A stretch of DNA of 64,000 bases from Plectonema cf. radiosum LEGE 06105 (GTDB lineage Bacteria > Cyanobacteriota > Cyanobacteriia > Cyanobacteriales > Nostocaceae). Below, piece by piece: positions 37,301 to 46,406 of the stretch (positions are counted from its first letter, which is position 1; every line of letters begins with the position of its first letter). The translations under genes and the position numbers were made by a program. The stretch is taken from positions 35,548-99,547 of the forward strand of contig NZ_JADEWL010000011.1 of assembly GCF_015207665.1 (NCBI RefSeq), given 5' to 3'. The notes below the pieces were generated by a model that did not search any database, was not told the origin of the DNA, and was given only the letters and a program-made list of their open reading frames with translations.

Positions 37301-37538
37301 ATGTGACAGTTGTAATTTCTTCGATTTCAGATATTTCTGATTCGATAACTTCTGTTACCAAGGCTTCTACGCGTTCTGCACTAGCTCCAGGAAATATAGT
37401 TGTAATCACGGCAGTTCGCGCTACTTGCGTTGGGTCTTCTTGACGTGGTAAGGATTGATACGCGGATAAACCCCACACAAGTATTAATACCATACTTAGA
37501 ATTAGTAGGCGGATGTTACGAAAAAATGGGAGAACCAT
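34353..37538 (-). CDS. RND-family efflux pump (AcrB/HAE-type)
   Basis: Inner membrane proton-driven exporter of 1061 aa with the standard layout: one helix, a large periplasmic porter loop, six helices, a second loop and the final helices. The helix 4 motif GLLIDNAIVVVDEI keeps the first of the two AcrB-type aspartates, with Asn in place of the second. FPGASAERVE and GSVGGSILEA are porter-domain segments. Expected to work with the HlyD adaptor upstream and the TolC-like channel downstream. Substrate unknown; a metal role is only hinted at by the DUF411 gene beyond tetR. Confidence 0.93.
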   Translation of the reverse strand: MVLPFFRNIRLLILSMVLILVWGLSAYQSLPRQEDPTQVARTAVITTIFPGASAERVEALVTEVIESEISEIEEITTVTSDSRVGLSTISVELKDAVIDAEPIWTRVRDRLSDATVQFPPGVLSPDLERAETRAYAVIASLVWSVESEPNYAILRRFAEELDVQIRGVGGTEKVDKFGFPAEEITVEINPSDLAAVGLNAQQLSQQIQQSDAKNSAGQLRSPNNTLAIEVEAELDSTERIRKIPISSTTNAQFTRLGDIARVTRGITQPVTDLALIGGKPGVALGVLMESGNRIDLWAEKIHSLLDDFRTRLPNGIKLEVIFDQSSYVETRLDDLISNLIFSGILVVAVTFVGMGWRSSLIVGAALPLTVFAVFGELQVFNIPIHQMSVSGLIIALGLLIDNAIVVVDEIQVELKAGLTPKDAVVKTVNYLTVPLIASSLTTMITFLPIGLLPGGAGEFVGSIAWSVIMSLVSSFAISLTVIAALAGRFLSQSGIKKESSQQNRKSRKSLLSKLKNPDAWWNGGFSSAFLGRIYRKTLSWTTAQPVIAIVLTFVLPVIGFINVGSLPEQFFPSLDRDQFQIEVEFPAQTSIAQSREDVLRARQLIRKYPQVEEVHWFVGENAPKFYYNFTGGIQNAAYYAQAMVQLNTDQGVTQLIRTLQQELDVSFPQARVLVKQLEQGPPFNAPVEMRIYGPDIEQLRILGAQVREILTQIPNVTHVRDDLTEVLPKLGLTVDEEQARLVGLDNTAIAQQLQSYLEGSVGGSILEATENLPVRVRIANANRGDLSQIASLNLQPNQQSGATEPNLRPLSALGDFNLVPQLARISRRNEQRVNTVQAFITAGVLPSTVLQELQKRLEAKKFESELPPGYKYEFGGEQAERSDAVGGLVSTVGLLLLVMIITLVLSLGSFRQTGIVFAVGVGSVGYALFALWAFGSVFGFMAIVGTMGLIGIAINGAIIILSAFNENEAARNGDVKAVREVVVKATRHVLTTTITTMVGFIPLITDGGSFWQPLAIAIAGGIGGSPFLALYFTPAAYLLVKKPSKNKAKPRRQLLLPPAAS

Positions 37539-37797
37539 GTCGATTTTGGATTTTAGATTTTGCGGAAAGTTGCTGGGGTCGGTTTCCGTCCCAGCAAACT
37601 TTCCAAGACGGATTTTGGATTAGAATTTACTCTCTTGTTACCGAAAGATTACTGATTTTAAAAAACCGCAGAGGCGCAGAGTACGCAGAGGAAGGAGGTA
37701 AAAAGAGATGAGTCGTACCCTCCATGGGTGAAAGGTAATTTTAGAGTGGAATAGGAGTTAGGAGTTAATAAATTTTGGATTTGAGGTTATGTACCTA

Positions 37798-39189
37798 TCA
37801 TTCCCCAATCGGGCGCACTATTTGACCAGGAACTAAACGATGAATCCCATCGGCAACAATCCTGTCTCCCTCTTGCAAGGTACCACGTACTAAAACTCTG
37901 TCACTTTCTTGATGCAATATCTCTATACTGCGTTGTTCAAGCATGAAAGTATTTTGGGAAATGTTAGAATTCGATTTCGGTTTGGTTAAAACATAAGTTG
38001 TCCAAAGTCCCCGTAATCCTTGAGTTAAGGCTTTATTGGGCAACCAAAACCCTTCGGTAGGAATTGTATCTGTAAGTTTTAATCTAACTGTTTGACCGGG
38101 ATTTATTTGAGATATTGTTGAAGATTCTAGTTTTAATACAACTACTTGAGTACGAGTATTGGGATTAACTACTGGCAAAATCGCAGCTACTGTTGCTGAA
38201 TAATTCCGGTTATTAATCTCTACTGTTTGAGAACTACCAACTCGCAATTTATTTACAACTGTAGTAGGCATTCCAATTCTGGCTTCTGGGCTGGTATTTT
38301 CGACCAAACGCACCACAGCTTGTCCTGGATTAACTACGGTTCCTTCATCGATTAAACGAGCAGAAACTATACTTGCAAATGGTGCTTTGATTGTACTTTT
38401 AGCAATTGTAATCTGTAAGTCTGATATACTCGCTTCTAATTGTTTGACTACGGCTCGCTGCGCTGCTAACTGCTCGATACGAGTTCCTGCTAAAAGTTCA
38501 TCTAAATTGCTCTGGGCTTGTTGCAAACGAGCATTTAAGGAATTTTCCCCAAAAGCAATTTCATCAAGTTGTTCTCGCGCGATCGCTCCTTCACCATAAA
38601 GATATTCTCTTCTTTTAAGTTTAGTTTTCTGCAATTGCAATTGCTGTTTTGCGTCTTCAACTGCTGCACGAGCCGCTGCAATATCTTGGCTACGGGGACC
38701 TGCAATAAATTCATCTAATCTTGCTTGTGCTTGAGCCAGTTGAGCCTCTAACTGCAACTTCTGCATCTGCAAATTACTCACATCCAACTTGGCAATGGGT
38801 TGTCCCGATGTAACTTTATCTCCTTCTTTGACAAAAACATCCACTAGCTTCCCACCCCGCTCAAATCCCAATTCGCTAGTCCTAATTGCCGCAATTTCAC
38901 CTGTATAAGTCCGCAATACTTGGTAAGATTTTACAGGTTCTACTCGTAAAGTAGTTACGGGTATTGGACGAGCGACAGCAACTTCTTTTGTCTGAGATTC
39001 TGTCTTGGTTAAATTGTTCGCACCAAATACTGTCCCTACTATCAGCATTAACCCAAGGACTCCCAATATTCCATAACGAAGTAACTTCGGATCATGTTTA
39101 TCTAGATTCTCTAACTCTTGGGAATCGTACCCTTCATAGGGAGTATCATCCCTTGATATCTCGGAGTGCGGACTAAATTCTGGGTTCAT
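37798..39189 (-). CDS. Membrane fusion (HlyD/AcrA-type) adaptor of RND efflux
   Basis: Periplasmic adaptor that links pump and channel. An N-terminal membrane anchor (about 41-58, GILGVLGLMLIVGTVFGA) is followed by a lipoyl-like half (GGKLVDVFVKEGDKVTSGQPI), a long coiled-coil hairpin (QLEAQLAQAQARLDEF and mirrored helices), the second lipoyl half (STIKAPFASIVSARLIDEG) and beta-barrel/MP domains to residue 463. First gene of the operon, facing the divergent tetR across a 318-base operator-containing gap; 259 bases separate it from the pump gene. Confidence 0.92.
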   Translation of the reverse strand: MNPEFSPHSEISRDDTPYEGYDSQELENLDKHDPKLLRYGILGVLGLMLIVGTVFGANNLTKTESQTKEVAVARPIPVTTLRVEPVKSYQVLRTYTGEIAAIRTSELGFERGGKLVDVFVKEGDKVTSGQPIAKLDVSNLQMQKLQLEAQLAQAQARLDEFIAGPRSQDIAAARAAVEDAKQQLQLQKTKLKRREYLYGEGAIAREQLDEIAFGENSLNARLQQAQSNLDELLAGTRIEQLAAQRAVVKQLEASISDLQITIAKSTIKAPFASIVSARLIDEGTVVNPGQAVVRLVENTSPEARIGMPTTVVNKLRVGSSQTVEINNRNYSATVAAILPVVNPNTRTQVVVLKLESSTISQINPGQTVRLKLTDTIPTEGFWLPNKALTQGLRGLWTTYVLTKPKSNSNISQNTFMLEQRSIEILHQESDRVLVRGTLQEGDRIVADGIHRLVPGQIVRPIGE

Positions 39190-39276
39190 GGTATTTATCT
39201 CTAATGTTCTTGTTTATATCTTTATCAATAAGTTTTCTTATACCTAAGATTCAAACACACGTTTTAATTTTAGTCA

Positions 39277-39290
39277 ATCATACGTTTGAT
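39277..39290. promoter_or_regulatory. TetR-type operator (efflux promoter side)
   Basis: ATCATACGTTTGAT is one base from a perfect palindrome and lies 88 bases before the adaptor start codon, where a repressor would block the efflux promoter. Confidence 0.6.
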
Positions 39291-39487
39291 ACATTAGGCA
39301 ACGACCGAATTTAATTATTTTTTAACTGAAACCCTTATGCAGAAGTGTCAATTCTACGTCTCTACATTCATTTTCACTAGATGCATATCAGTTAAATTAC
39401 ATACATAGTATTCCCTCAGACAACCCAATATTATTTTGGTTTCGTTTCTAGTTATAATCGAATTATTGCAAAAGTAAGAAAATATTA

Positions 39488-39501
39488 TTCAAACGTTTGA
39501 T
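39488..39501. promoter_or_regulatory. TetR-type operator (autoregulatory side)
   Basis: TTCAAACGTTTGAT, with a perfect 12-bp core TCAAACGTTTGA, ends only 6 bases before the tetR ATG. A repressor bound there would also cover the ribosome binding site region, so autorepression is likely. Confidence 0.65.
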
Positions 39502-39507
39502 TCAAGC

Positions 39508-40134
39508 ATGAAAAATGCCATAACAGTAATTGATACAAAAGAACAAATACTTAATATTGCCGAGGGGCTATTTGCAGAAAAAGGCTTTGCTGGGACAAGT
39601 CTACGTAATGTGATTCGGGAAGCTGGGGTTAATATTGCGGCTGTTCATTACCATTTTGGCTCCAAAGAAGAACTTTTTGTTGCCGTTTTGCGAAGAGTAG
39701 CTAGACAGTGTATCGAACTTCAACTTCAGCAGCTGGCGAAATATGAAAATCTGCCGGAGCCGCCATTAGTAGAGAATATTTTGGAAGCCTTTTTCGCTCC
39801 TCCTTTGCGAGTGATTTCCCAAATGGGAGAAGCGGGAATGGTTCGCGCTCAATTTATGGGGCGTTGTCGTGGAGAACCTTTACCCATACAGGAACTTGCA
39901 AATAAAGAATTTGATGAAAGTACTCAACGCTTTTTAGATATTCTTCAGCGAGCGCTTCCTAATCAAACACGCACAGAACTACAGTGGAAATTAGATATGG
40001 CGATCGCCATACTAATCCGTACCTTAAATCAAGTTGGTCAGTCGGGAAAGCTGATAACGGGGGGTTCTGCCGAAGAAGTGGAAACTGCGATCGTGCGTTT
40101 AGTGAAATTTGTTGCTCAAGGCATGAAAGCTTAG
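39508..40134 (+). CDS. TetR/AcrR-family repressor of the efflux operon
   Basis: Ligand-responsive repressor of 208 aa. The N-terminal helix-turn-helix is clear (ILNIAEGLFAEKGFAGTSLR, VNIAAVHYHFGSKEEL). The C-terminal domain with FFAPPLRVISQMGEAG resembles the CerR/YbiH type. It is transcribed away from the RND operon, and near-identical palindromes at 39277 and 39488 fit binding by its product. The inducer is unknown. Confidence 0.92.
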   Translation: MKNAITVIDTKEQILNIAEGLFAEKGFAGTSLRNVIREAGVNIAAVHYHFGSKEELFVAVLRRVARQCIELQLQQLAKYENLPEPPLVENILEAFFAPPLRVISQMGEAGMVRAQFMGRCRGEPLPIQELANKEFDESTQRFLDILQRALPNQTRTELQWKLDMAIAILIRTLNQVGQSGKLITGGSAEEVETAIVRLVKFVAQGMKA

Positions 40135-40320
40135 GTAAAGTTTGCCGTAGGGAGTATAGACAATAGAGAAGCAGTTGTAATTTGATTTTGATTTCATTTT
40201 TAGAGGTAACACTTATAGGTAAGCAATTATTTGCTAGATATTTTCCTAAATCAGGATTGACTCGTGAGTTTACTTACGAGTTTAAGATTGAAATTACTAT
40301 GAGCTATAGGGTAAAAATTT

Positions 40321-40884
40321 ATGTTTAAATCTAATTCCAAATTATTACTTTTTTTAATCGCGGGTGTTGCTGTTGCAGGAGTAAGTGGGACATTTTTCTG
40401 GTTTGGGGGAATGGGAAACAATGCTCAAACCGTTGGTAGCAAATCTCAAGCAATAGCTATGACTAGCGTATGGGATAAACAAACAGAGCCAAACTATTCA
40501 GGAGTCAAAGAAGTTACCGTTTATCGCAGCCCCAACTGTGGTTGTTGTGGTGAATGGGTAAAACATATGCAGAAGCACGGTTTTAAAATTGCAGATAATA
40601 AAACCGACAACATGGAAGCAATTAAACAGAAATATAACGTACCTCAAAATTTGGCATCTTGTCATACCTCAATTATTGCCGGCTATGTAATGGAAGGGCA
40701 TATTCCTGCCGATGATATCAAACGTTTTGTCGCTTCCAAACCTAAACAAGCAGGATTAGCAGTACCCGCAATGCCATTAGGTACCCCAGGAATGGAAGCC
40801 GGAAGCAAAAAACAACCCTTTGCGATCGCAGCTTTCGATAAAGAAGGCAAAATCAAAATTTTCAAAGAATATCAGTCTTACTAA
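40321..40884 (+). CDS. DUF411 metal-binding protein, membrane-anchored
   Basis: Probable copper or other soft-metal handling protein on the outer face of the inner membrane. An N-terminal anchor (about 9-28) precedes the DUF411 domain with YRSPNCGCCGEW (Cys 73, 75, 76), LASCHTSIIAGYVMEGH (Cys 114, His) and HIPADDIKR. The length of 187 aa is usual. It lies downstream of tetR in the same orientation with a 186-base gap and may be independent. Its presence next to an RND system suggests, but does not prove, metal efflux. Confidence 0.88.
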   Translation: MFKSNSKLLLFLIAGVAVAGVSGTFFWFGGMGNNAQTVGSKSQAIAMTSVWDKQTEPNYSGVKEVTVYRSPNCGCCGEWVKHMQKHGFKIADNKTDNMEAIKQKYNVPQNLASCHTSIIAGYVMEGHIPADDIKRFVASKPKQAGLAVPAMPLGTPGMEAGSKKQPFAIAAFDKEGKIKIFKEYQSY

Positions 40885-41510
40885 GAAAGTTAGGAGTTAG
40901 GAATTAGGAGTGAGAAGTTTCGTTCTGGAGCGGCAGTCGTACCCCATAAATGAATAATGGTGTTTAAACATGGTAAACTCTCAAGTTAACTGTAGAGTCA
41001 AGTTGAGATTTAACGCTTTTTGGATATTGGCTCAAAAATGATTGCTTTGATGAGTGTAAACCAGCCATTCGGTTCAGACTTGTTGGCTTCTAGGGTTACT
41101 GAAAGCTCCCGCATTCTATGGGTGGGGTAGTTTACAGATTAGATATCAAACAGCAAATGGCGATCGCTATAGCTTTGATTCTGTCGCAGTCAAGGAACCC
41201 AAGTTTGAAATCGATGGAGTATTTTTACCACCACAAAGCGATGGCGCTGGGATTGTATATTTTGTAGAGGTACAGTCAAATATATTGTCCTGGGCATGGG
41301 GCATTGAGAAGAAGTAAAAATTTAAACGTTTAAATAAATAACTCCGGTGGTTCTAACTTCCTACAATTCATTACCAAAACTCGCTTCAAATGGAAAGAGT
41401 AAGATACAATTGTTAAGGGATGTTTACAGAATAACCATTTTTATCCGAATTCTGTTATTACACCCTTCACAAGTTTAAAATATAAAATCCGCAGTTCATC
41501 GGACGCACTT
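40885..41510. other. Gap before typA with a DUF2887 remnant
   Basis: No complete gene. The stretch contains the remnant at about 41159-41317 and, 3 bases later, the AT-rich perfect palindrome ATTTAAACGTTTAAAT (41320-41335). The remainder leads up to typA. Confidence 0.55.
41159..41317 (+). pseudogene. DUF2887-family fragment
   Basis: The frame reads GDRYSFDSVAVKEPKFEIDG, then VFLPP, and ends YFVEVQSN...EKK with a stop at 41317. This matches the first beta-strands of DUF2887/Rpn-type PD-(D/E)XK proteins, common in cyanobacteria. The family N-terminus is not recognisable upstream and everything after the VEVQ strand is missing, so it is a decayed fragment. Confidence 0.55.
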
Positions 41511-43301
41511 ATGACGCTCCCAATCCGCAACGTCGCTATTATCGCTCACGTAGACCACGGCAAAACAACTCTCGTTGATTCCCTGCTCAAACAATCTGGC
41601 ATTTTCCGTGAAGGGGAAGACGTTCCGGATTGCGTCATGGATTCCAACGATTTGGAAAGAGAACGAGGTATCACGATTCTTTCCAAAAATACCGCCGTTC
41701 GCTACAAAGAAACTTTAATTAATATTGTTGATACTCCCGGACACGCTGACTTCGGTGGAGAAGTTGAACGGGTATTAGGTATGGTGGACGGTTGTGTCCT
41801 CATTGTGGATGCAAATGAAGGTCCCATGCCCCAAACACGCTTTGTGTTAAAGAAAGCTTTGGAAAAAGGATTACGTCCGATTGTTGTAGTCAACAAAATC
41901 GACCGTCCGCGAGCAGATCCCCATGTGGCAGTTGATAAAGTATTGGATTTGTTCCTAGAATTAGGGGCAGATGATGACCAATGTGATTTCCCCTATTTAT
42001 TCGCTTCGGGTTTAGCAGGTTTCGCTAAAAAAGAACTCGAAGATGAATCTAGTGATATGAAGCCTTTGTTTGAGGCAATTTTACGTCACGTTCCACCCCC
42101 AGTCGGCGACCCAGAAAAGCCTTTACAATTACAAGTCACAACTCTGGATTATTCTGATTATCTGGGACGAATTGTCATTGGTAGAATTCACAACGGTACC
42201 ATCAATGCCGGACAACAAGCGGCTTTAGTTAAGGAAGATGGCAAAATTGTCAAATCCAAGATTAGTAAGTTGATGGGTTTTGAAGGTTTAGCGCGAGTTG
42301 AATTAGAACAATCATCCGCTGGTAATCTTGTTGCAGTTGCTGGTTTTGCCGATGCCAACATTGGAGAAACCATCACCTGTCCCAACGAACCTCAAGCGCT
42401 GCCACTTATTAAAGTGGACGAACCTACTTTACAAATGACCTTTTCTGTGAATGATTCACCGTTTTGCGGTCAGGAAGGTGATTTCGTTACTTCTCGGCAG
42501 ATTAGAGACCGTTTGATGCGCGAGTTACAAACTAACGTAGCTTTGCGGGTTGAAGAAACTGATTCTCCCGATAGATTTGGAGTTTCTGGACGTGGTGAAC
42601 TCCACCTAGGTATTTTAATTGAAACCATGCGTCGCGAAGGTTACGAGTTTCAGGTATCCCAGCCACAGGTAATTTACCGCGAAGTCAACGGACAACCTTG
42701 TGAACCTTACGAACTTTTGGTTTTAGACGTTCCCGAAGAAGCCGTTGGTGGCTGTATCGAACGACTCGGACAGCGCAAAGGTGAAATGCAGGATATGCAG
42801 ATGGGTGGAGCAGGGCGATCGCAATTAGAGTTCATCATTCCGGCTCGTGGTTTGATTGGTTTTCGGGGTGAATTCATGCGTCTCACTCGCGGTGACGGTA
42901 TCATGAACCACAGTTTTCTCGATTATCGTCCAATTATTGGCGAAATTTCTGCTCGTCGTAACGGTGTACTGATATCTTTTGAAGAAGGTGTTGCTACTTT
43001 CTACGCTTTGAAAAATGCTGAGGATAGAGGTTCTTACTTTATTACTCCCGGTACCAAAGTTTATAAAGGTATGATTATTGGAGAAAATAATCGTCCTCAA
43101 GACTTGGAATTAAACGTTTGTAAAACCAAGCAGTTGACAAACCATCGTGCTGCTAGTGGTGATGAATTGGTTCAATTACAAGCACCCATAGATATGAGTC
43201 TGGAAAGAGCTTTAGAATATATTGGACCTGATGAATTGGTGGAAGTTACACCCGAATCAATTCGTTTACGCAAGATGTCAAAGAAATTTGCGAAGCGGTA
43301 A
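41511..43301 (+). CDS. typA: Ribosome-associated GTPase TypA/BipA
   Basis: Translational GTPase of the EF-G/LepA group that binds 70S ribosomes under stress and helps 50S assembly. G1 is [10 protein letters not shown] (about 12-21), G2 RGITILS, G3 [11 protein letters not shown] and G4 [11 protein letters not shown]-like domains follow, with [20 protein letters not shown], and the TypA-specific C-terminal domain ends the protein ([10 protein letters not shown]). 596 aa is the standard size. ATG start; stands alone. Two 78-bp hairpin repeats follow and may end transcription. Confidence 0.97.
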   Translation: MTLPIRNVAIIAHVDHGKTTLVDSLLKQSGIFREGEDVPDCVMDSNDLERERGITILSKNTAVRYKETLINIVDTPGHADFGGEVERVLGMVDGCVLIVDANEGPMPQTRFVLKKALEKGLRPIVVVNKIDRPRADPHVAVDKVLDLFLELGADDDQCDFPYLFASGLAGFAKKELEDESSDMKPLFEAILRHVPPPVGDPEKPLQLQVTTLDYSDYLGRIVIGRIHNGTINAGQQAALVKEDGKIVKSKISKLMGFEGLARVELEQSSAGNLVAVAGFADANIGETITCPNEPQALPLIKVDEPTLQMTFSVNDSPFCGQEGDFVTSRQIRDRLMRELQTNVALRVEETDSPDRFGVSGRGELHLGILIETMRREGYEFQVSQPQVIYREVNGQPCEPYELLVLDVPEEAVGGCIERLGQRKGEMQDMQMGGAGRSQLEFIIPARGLIGFRGEFMRLTRGDGIMNHSFLDYRPIIGEISARRNGVLISFEEGVATFYALKNAEDRGSYFITPGTKVYKGMIIGENNRPQDLELNVCKTKQLTNHRAASGDELVQLQAPIDMSLERALEYIGPDELVEVTPESIRLRKMSKKFAKR

Positions 43302-43340
43302 TTTAGGTCAAAGGTTAAAGGTTAAAGGTCAAAGTTGAAA

Positions 43341-43488
43341 GTCTCAGAAGTCGGGTTTTTGATGATGATTTTCTGCTATTAACGATATTTATTGTAAAAA
43401 CCCGACTTCTTAACCCACGTCTCAGAAGTCGGGTTTTTGATGATGATTTTCTGCTATTAACGATATTTATTGTAAAAACCCGACATAT
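43341..43488. repeat. Two tandem 78-bp hairpin units after typA
   Basis: Near-identical copies start at 43341 and 43419. Each carries AAGTCGGGTTTTT and AAAAACCCGACTT (or AAAAACCCGAC) about 35 bases apart, so each can fold into a long stem-loop. They lie just after typA and may act as terminators; similar GTCGGGTTTTT motifs occur near 30730 and 30910. Confidence 0.75.
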
Positions 43489-43519
43489 ACCCCACGAAAA
43501 ATTCAGGTATAATTATTTC

Positions 43520-43813
43520 CTATTCCCAAGTTGCGACATCTCGAAACACTTGGGGAATATCTGTAGATTGAGGAAATTCTAATATCGTCTCCCTAACTCC
43601 TAAATATCCCGATTCGGTAAAAGACATCAACATCCTCGATAAAGCAAACCAAACCTCACTTTCATACTCCCAATCACTGTAACGTCCAGCTTTACCAGCA
43701 ATCGATCGCAAAGCCCAAAAATAACTATTTCTCACCACAGAACCGCCTTTTTTGTATTCCGGAACATCTTCGTGGTTGATATATATTACGTCGTTTTCGA
43801 TTCTGGCTTTCAT
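43520..43813 (-). CDS. Hypothetical protein (97 aa)
   Basis: Small soluble protein of unknown family. It opens with ARIENDVIYINHEDVPEYKKGG and continues with aromatic-rich helices (RNSYFWALRSIAGKAGRYSDW, VWFALSRML). No neighbours share an obvious function, and it is separated from the DUF2330 gene by short tandem repeats. The coding signature looks genuine, but nothing else can be said. Confidence 0.55.
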   Translation of the reverse strand: MKARIENDVIYINHEDVPEYKKGGSVVRNSYFWALRSIAGKAGRYSDWEYESEVWFALSRMLMSFTESGYLGVRETILEFPQSTDIPQVFRDVATWE

Positions 43814-43828
43814 AATCGGCGATTAAAA

Positions 43829-43955
43829 GTTAGGAGTTAGGAGTTAGGAGTTAGGAGTTAAGATCACCGGAGTTTCTTGAATATAGCGCTATATTAATCA
43901 ATTACCAATTACCAATTACCATTGATAACTGATAACTGATAACTGATAACTGATT
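43829..43955. repeat. Short tandem repeats (GTTAGGA, CCAATTA, TAACTGA types)
   Basis: Three heptamer-type arrays in succession: GTTAGGA units at about 43831-43859, CAATTAC units at about 43900-43919 and TAACTGA units at about 43925-43953. No gene. Confidence 0.75.
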
Positions 43956-45323
43956 TTACATTCCCAACCAAGAAAGAAAAGTTTGCCAGAATGAACTGCT
44001 TACTTGTCCTTCAATTTTCATCTTTTGGCGAATATCTTGAATATTCCAATTGGTTAATTTAGCAAGAGTTTGCGCTTCTTTTTCAAACCGATTTCGTAAA
44101 GACTTTTGATATTGTCTAGCTGCGGAACAGTTAGTTTCACCAGTAAAAGGATGCTGCAAAACATAACGTCCTTGGAAGCTATCACGATTAGAAGTTTCCT
44201 GAAACATCAAATCTTCGGGGAATTTATCGCGAGTATAACGAACGTGCAAACGAGTTACAAAGACGTTACTACTCGGAAAACCACCGCGAAATCCGGGAGG
44301 TACAATTCCACTTGAATTATCATCTAACCAAAATACACCCGCATCAATAAGCTCTTCTCGATTTAACGGATCAGCAGAACAAGGGTCACAATTACCCATA
44401 TCCCAAGCATATTCTAAAAATGCAACTTTTTTGTCTTCCTTTGTATAGGAAGTTTGGAACATTGATTTATAAAAGTTACCAAATTCTTCTTTGACATACA
44501 CGGGAATATTAACCTCTGAGGGAACTTTCACCGTGCGGTAGTTAGTAAGTTCTGTTTGTCCTTTGGATGAAAGAATATAAGCAATTAAATCTTGTTCCGA
44601 TGTTGAATTAACCATTCCCAAACGAATCGGCAACATAAATTTAGAAGATTCGTAGGCAATTTGTAAAGGACGAAGATTCTGATAACCGTTTTCGTCAAAC
44701 TTTTCTAAATTTACTTTGGCAACAAAGAACTTCATATTCTGGCGAATATAAGGATTCAACAACTGTTTTGCACCTCTAGGAATTTTATAACCGTTGCCGT
44801 GCAGCCATCTTTCTAAACCCCTAGATTCCTTCGCACTCAAGATCACAATATCGTATTCACCGACATTAAATTGCGCTTCCACCGTCACACCCAAATTGCG
44901 ATCGCTTCTTTTACTTGCTTGAGTTGTTGGTGCTGGAGCAGACATCGGTAGATTGTTCTGTATTTCTCGTTCGTAAGCAGGAGCGCAAGGATCTTCATCA
45001 AAATATTCAACTAATCGTGGTGCGCTAAAAGCATCCAATCGTTCAATTATCTTGGGTTTAGCGACGATTACTTGTTCTTCTTTTAAGACTGTAGGAACGG
45101 GTACCACCATTGCAAAATCTTTTACATCACCCTGATAATCATTTGCCATAGTCAACACTGTGCGATTATCTTTACGAGCAATAACTACCTGAGAAGCCTT
45201 GTTATACAGCTTTGAATCTGCCTTGGCAACATAAAAACCACAAAAAGCCAAAGCAGAAGGAGTAAAACAAATAGCGATTACAAAAGCTAACAATACCGAA
45301 ATTAACAAACGCTGGAATTTCAT
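43956..45323 (-). CDS. DUF2330 exported protein
   Basis: Secreted or periplasmic protein with a signal peptide (ending SALA, then FCGFYVAKADSKLYN) and the DUF2330 core: NKASQVVIARKDNRTVLTMA, DFAMVVPVPT, then RLVEYFDEDPC and LGVTVEAQFNVGEYDIVILSA. The C-terminus is helical. Cysteines near both ends suggest disulfides. The ATG at 45323 (MKFQRLL) is preferred to one four codons upstream. It is downstream of an RnfD-like membrane gene on the same strand with a gap of only 57 bases, so the two probably form an operon. Molecular function unknown. Confidence 0.85.
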   Translation of the reverse strand: MKFQRLLISVLLAFVIAICFTPSALAFCGFYVAKADSKLYNKASQVVIARKDNRTVLTMANDYQGDVKDFAMVVPVPTVLKEEQVIVAKPKIIERLDAFSAPRLVEYFDEDPCAPAYEREIQNNLPMSAPAPTTQASKRSDRNLGVTVEAQFNVGEYDIVILSAKESRGLERWLHGNGYKIPRGAKQLLNPYIRQNMKFFVAKVNLEKFDENGYQNLRPLQIAYESSKFMLPIRLGMVNSTSEQDLIAYILSSKGQTELTNYRTVKVPSEVNIPVYVKEEFGNFYKSMFQTSYTKEDKKVAFLEYAWDMGNCDPCSADPLNREELIDAGVFWLDDNSSGIVPPGFRGGFPSSNVFVTRLHVRYTRDKFPEDLMFQETSNRDSFQGRYVLQHPFTGETNCSAARQYQKSLRNRFEKEAQTLAKLTNWNIQDIRQKMKIEGQVSSSFWQTFLSWLGM

Positions 45324-45380
45324 AAAATACCTCAATAAGGGATGGGGGGATGGGGAGACAAGGGGATGACTTTGAACTGT

Positions 45381-46223
45381 TCACTGTTCACTGTTAACTG
45401 TTAACTGATTCACTGATTCACCCCATTTAAAACGTGATGCGTTCCAAACCCGATCAAAAATTACAGTCAGCGGTGCGAGGGCAAATAATGCCCAAAAGAC
45501 TGCTGTGGAAAGATAAAAGTTGTTTCGCAAAATAAAGGTCACAAGGGCAATGCAGGCTGCCCATATTACTCTTCCAATGCGGGAATTAGGAATAGAACGA
45601 GGGTCTGTTACCATAAATAAGGCAAATAACACTAAAGAACCACTCATTAAACGATGCCAGTAAACATCCCAAGTCCAATTCAGCCATAAATTGCGTACAG
45701 CCTCTAGCAGCCCATAAAACCCCAAAAAAGCTGCCGTAGTATCCCAACGTCCGATACGATGCAAAATCATCCCACCTGTACCGATAAATAACATCCCATA
45801 CCACCAGTCTTCACCCCACTGTCCCGGAGAAACCCAAGCGTCAGGGGTTAGTACTAGTGCAGAAATAATTCCGAAATTGGCAGGATTAAAAAAATGCTTA
45901 TCTCCAAACTTGAACACAAATTTACTGGCGATCGCCATTGCAGCTGCAAAAACCATCGTTGTGGAATAATCGGCTCGTAAAAGCAAACTAATTCCCAAAG
46001 ATGTAATTAAAGGACTGCGAATATTGGTTTTATGTTCTTTATCGTCCGCAAATGACCAATAATTAACGATTAATGTCAAAAGCAATTGTGTCGCTAAACT
46101 GGTCGTAATTGTAACTACAATCATCGTCGGTTTTAGAGTCCAATCTCTCGTACCTATACCTAAAATAAGGAATAGAGCAAGATAGAATATTTGATAGTCT
46201 CGTATATCTTTAAACAACATCAC
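45381..46223 (-). CDS. RnfD/NqrB-like membrane protein
   Basis: Polytopic protein of 280 aa with about eight hydrophobic segments, resembling subunit D of the Rnf/Nqr redox complexes. Visible family signatures are KHFFNPANFGI, the flanking SRIGRVIW and FMVTDPRSIPNS, the last of which resembles the D-x-x-[ST] flavinylation-loop area of RnfD/NqrB. No other Rnf or Nqr subunit is present, so it is not part of a complete complex here. The last residues (NQLTVNSEQ) are encoded by a short tandem repeat. It is followed by DUF2330. Confidence 0.8.
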   Translation of the reverse strand: MMLFKDIRDYQIFYLALFLILGIGTRDWTLKPTMIVVTITTSLATQLLLTLIVNYWSFADDKEHKTNIRSPLITSLGISLLLRADYSTTMVFAAAMAIASKFVFKFGDKHFFNPANFGIISALVLTPDAWVSPGQWGEDWWYGMLFIGTGGMILHRIGRWDTTAAFLGFYGLLEAVRNLWLNWTWDVYWHRLMSGSLVLFALFMVTDPRSIPNSRIGRVIWAACIALVTFILRNNFYLSTAVFWALFALAPLTVIFDRVWNASRFKWGESVNQLTVNSEQ

Positions 46224-46345
46224 CCGTTTATTCCGGGATTACTCCTAAATTTATCCCAATCTAAACGAGAAACAAGAAAATTGATTAGATGGTTACGGAA
46301 TTTGTTACGAAAGCATATCAAAAGTGTAAAGTTACTGGTTTTGAC

Positions 46346-46403
46346 CTATAACCTATAACCTATAACCTTTAACCTATAACCTATAACCTTTAACCTTTAA
46401 CCT
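46346..46403. repeat. ACCTATA/ACCTTTA short tandem repeat
   Basis: About eight 7-bp units (ACCTATA and ACCTTTA) immediately upstream of the deacetylase gene, ending 3 bases before its ATG, where they replace any normal ribosome binding site. Confidence 0.8.
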
Positions 46404-46406
46404 AAA

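Larger units (their letters stand above)
39190..39507. promoter_or_regulatory. Divergent promoter region of the efflux operon and tetR
   Basis: The gap between the adaptor gene (minus strand) and the tetR gene (plus strand) contains two operator-like palindromes, annotated separately, and AT-rich promoter DNA. No gene is present. Confidence 0.65.

Noticed and set aside
46346..46403. ACCTATA repeats as operator sites for the deacetylase
   Set aside because: The same heptamer arrays occur at many unrelated places in the window and fit ordinary cyanobacterial short tandem repeats.
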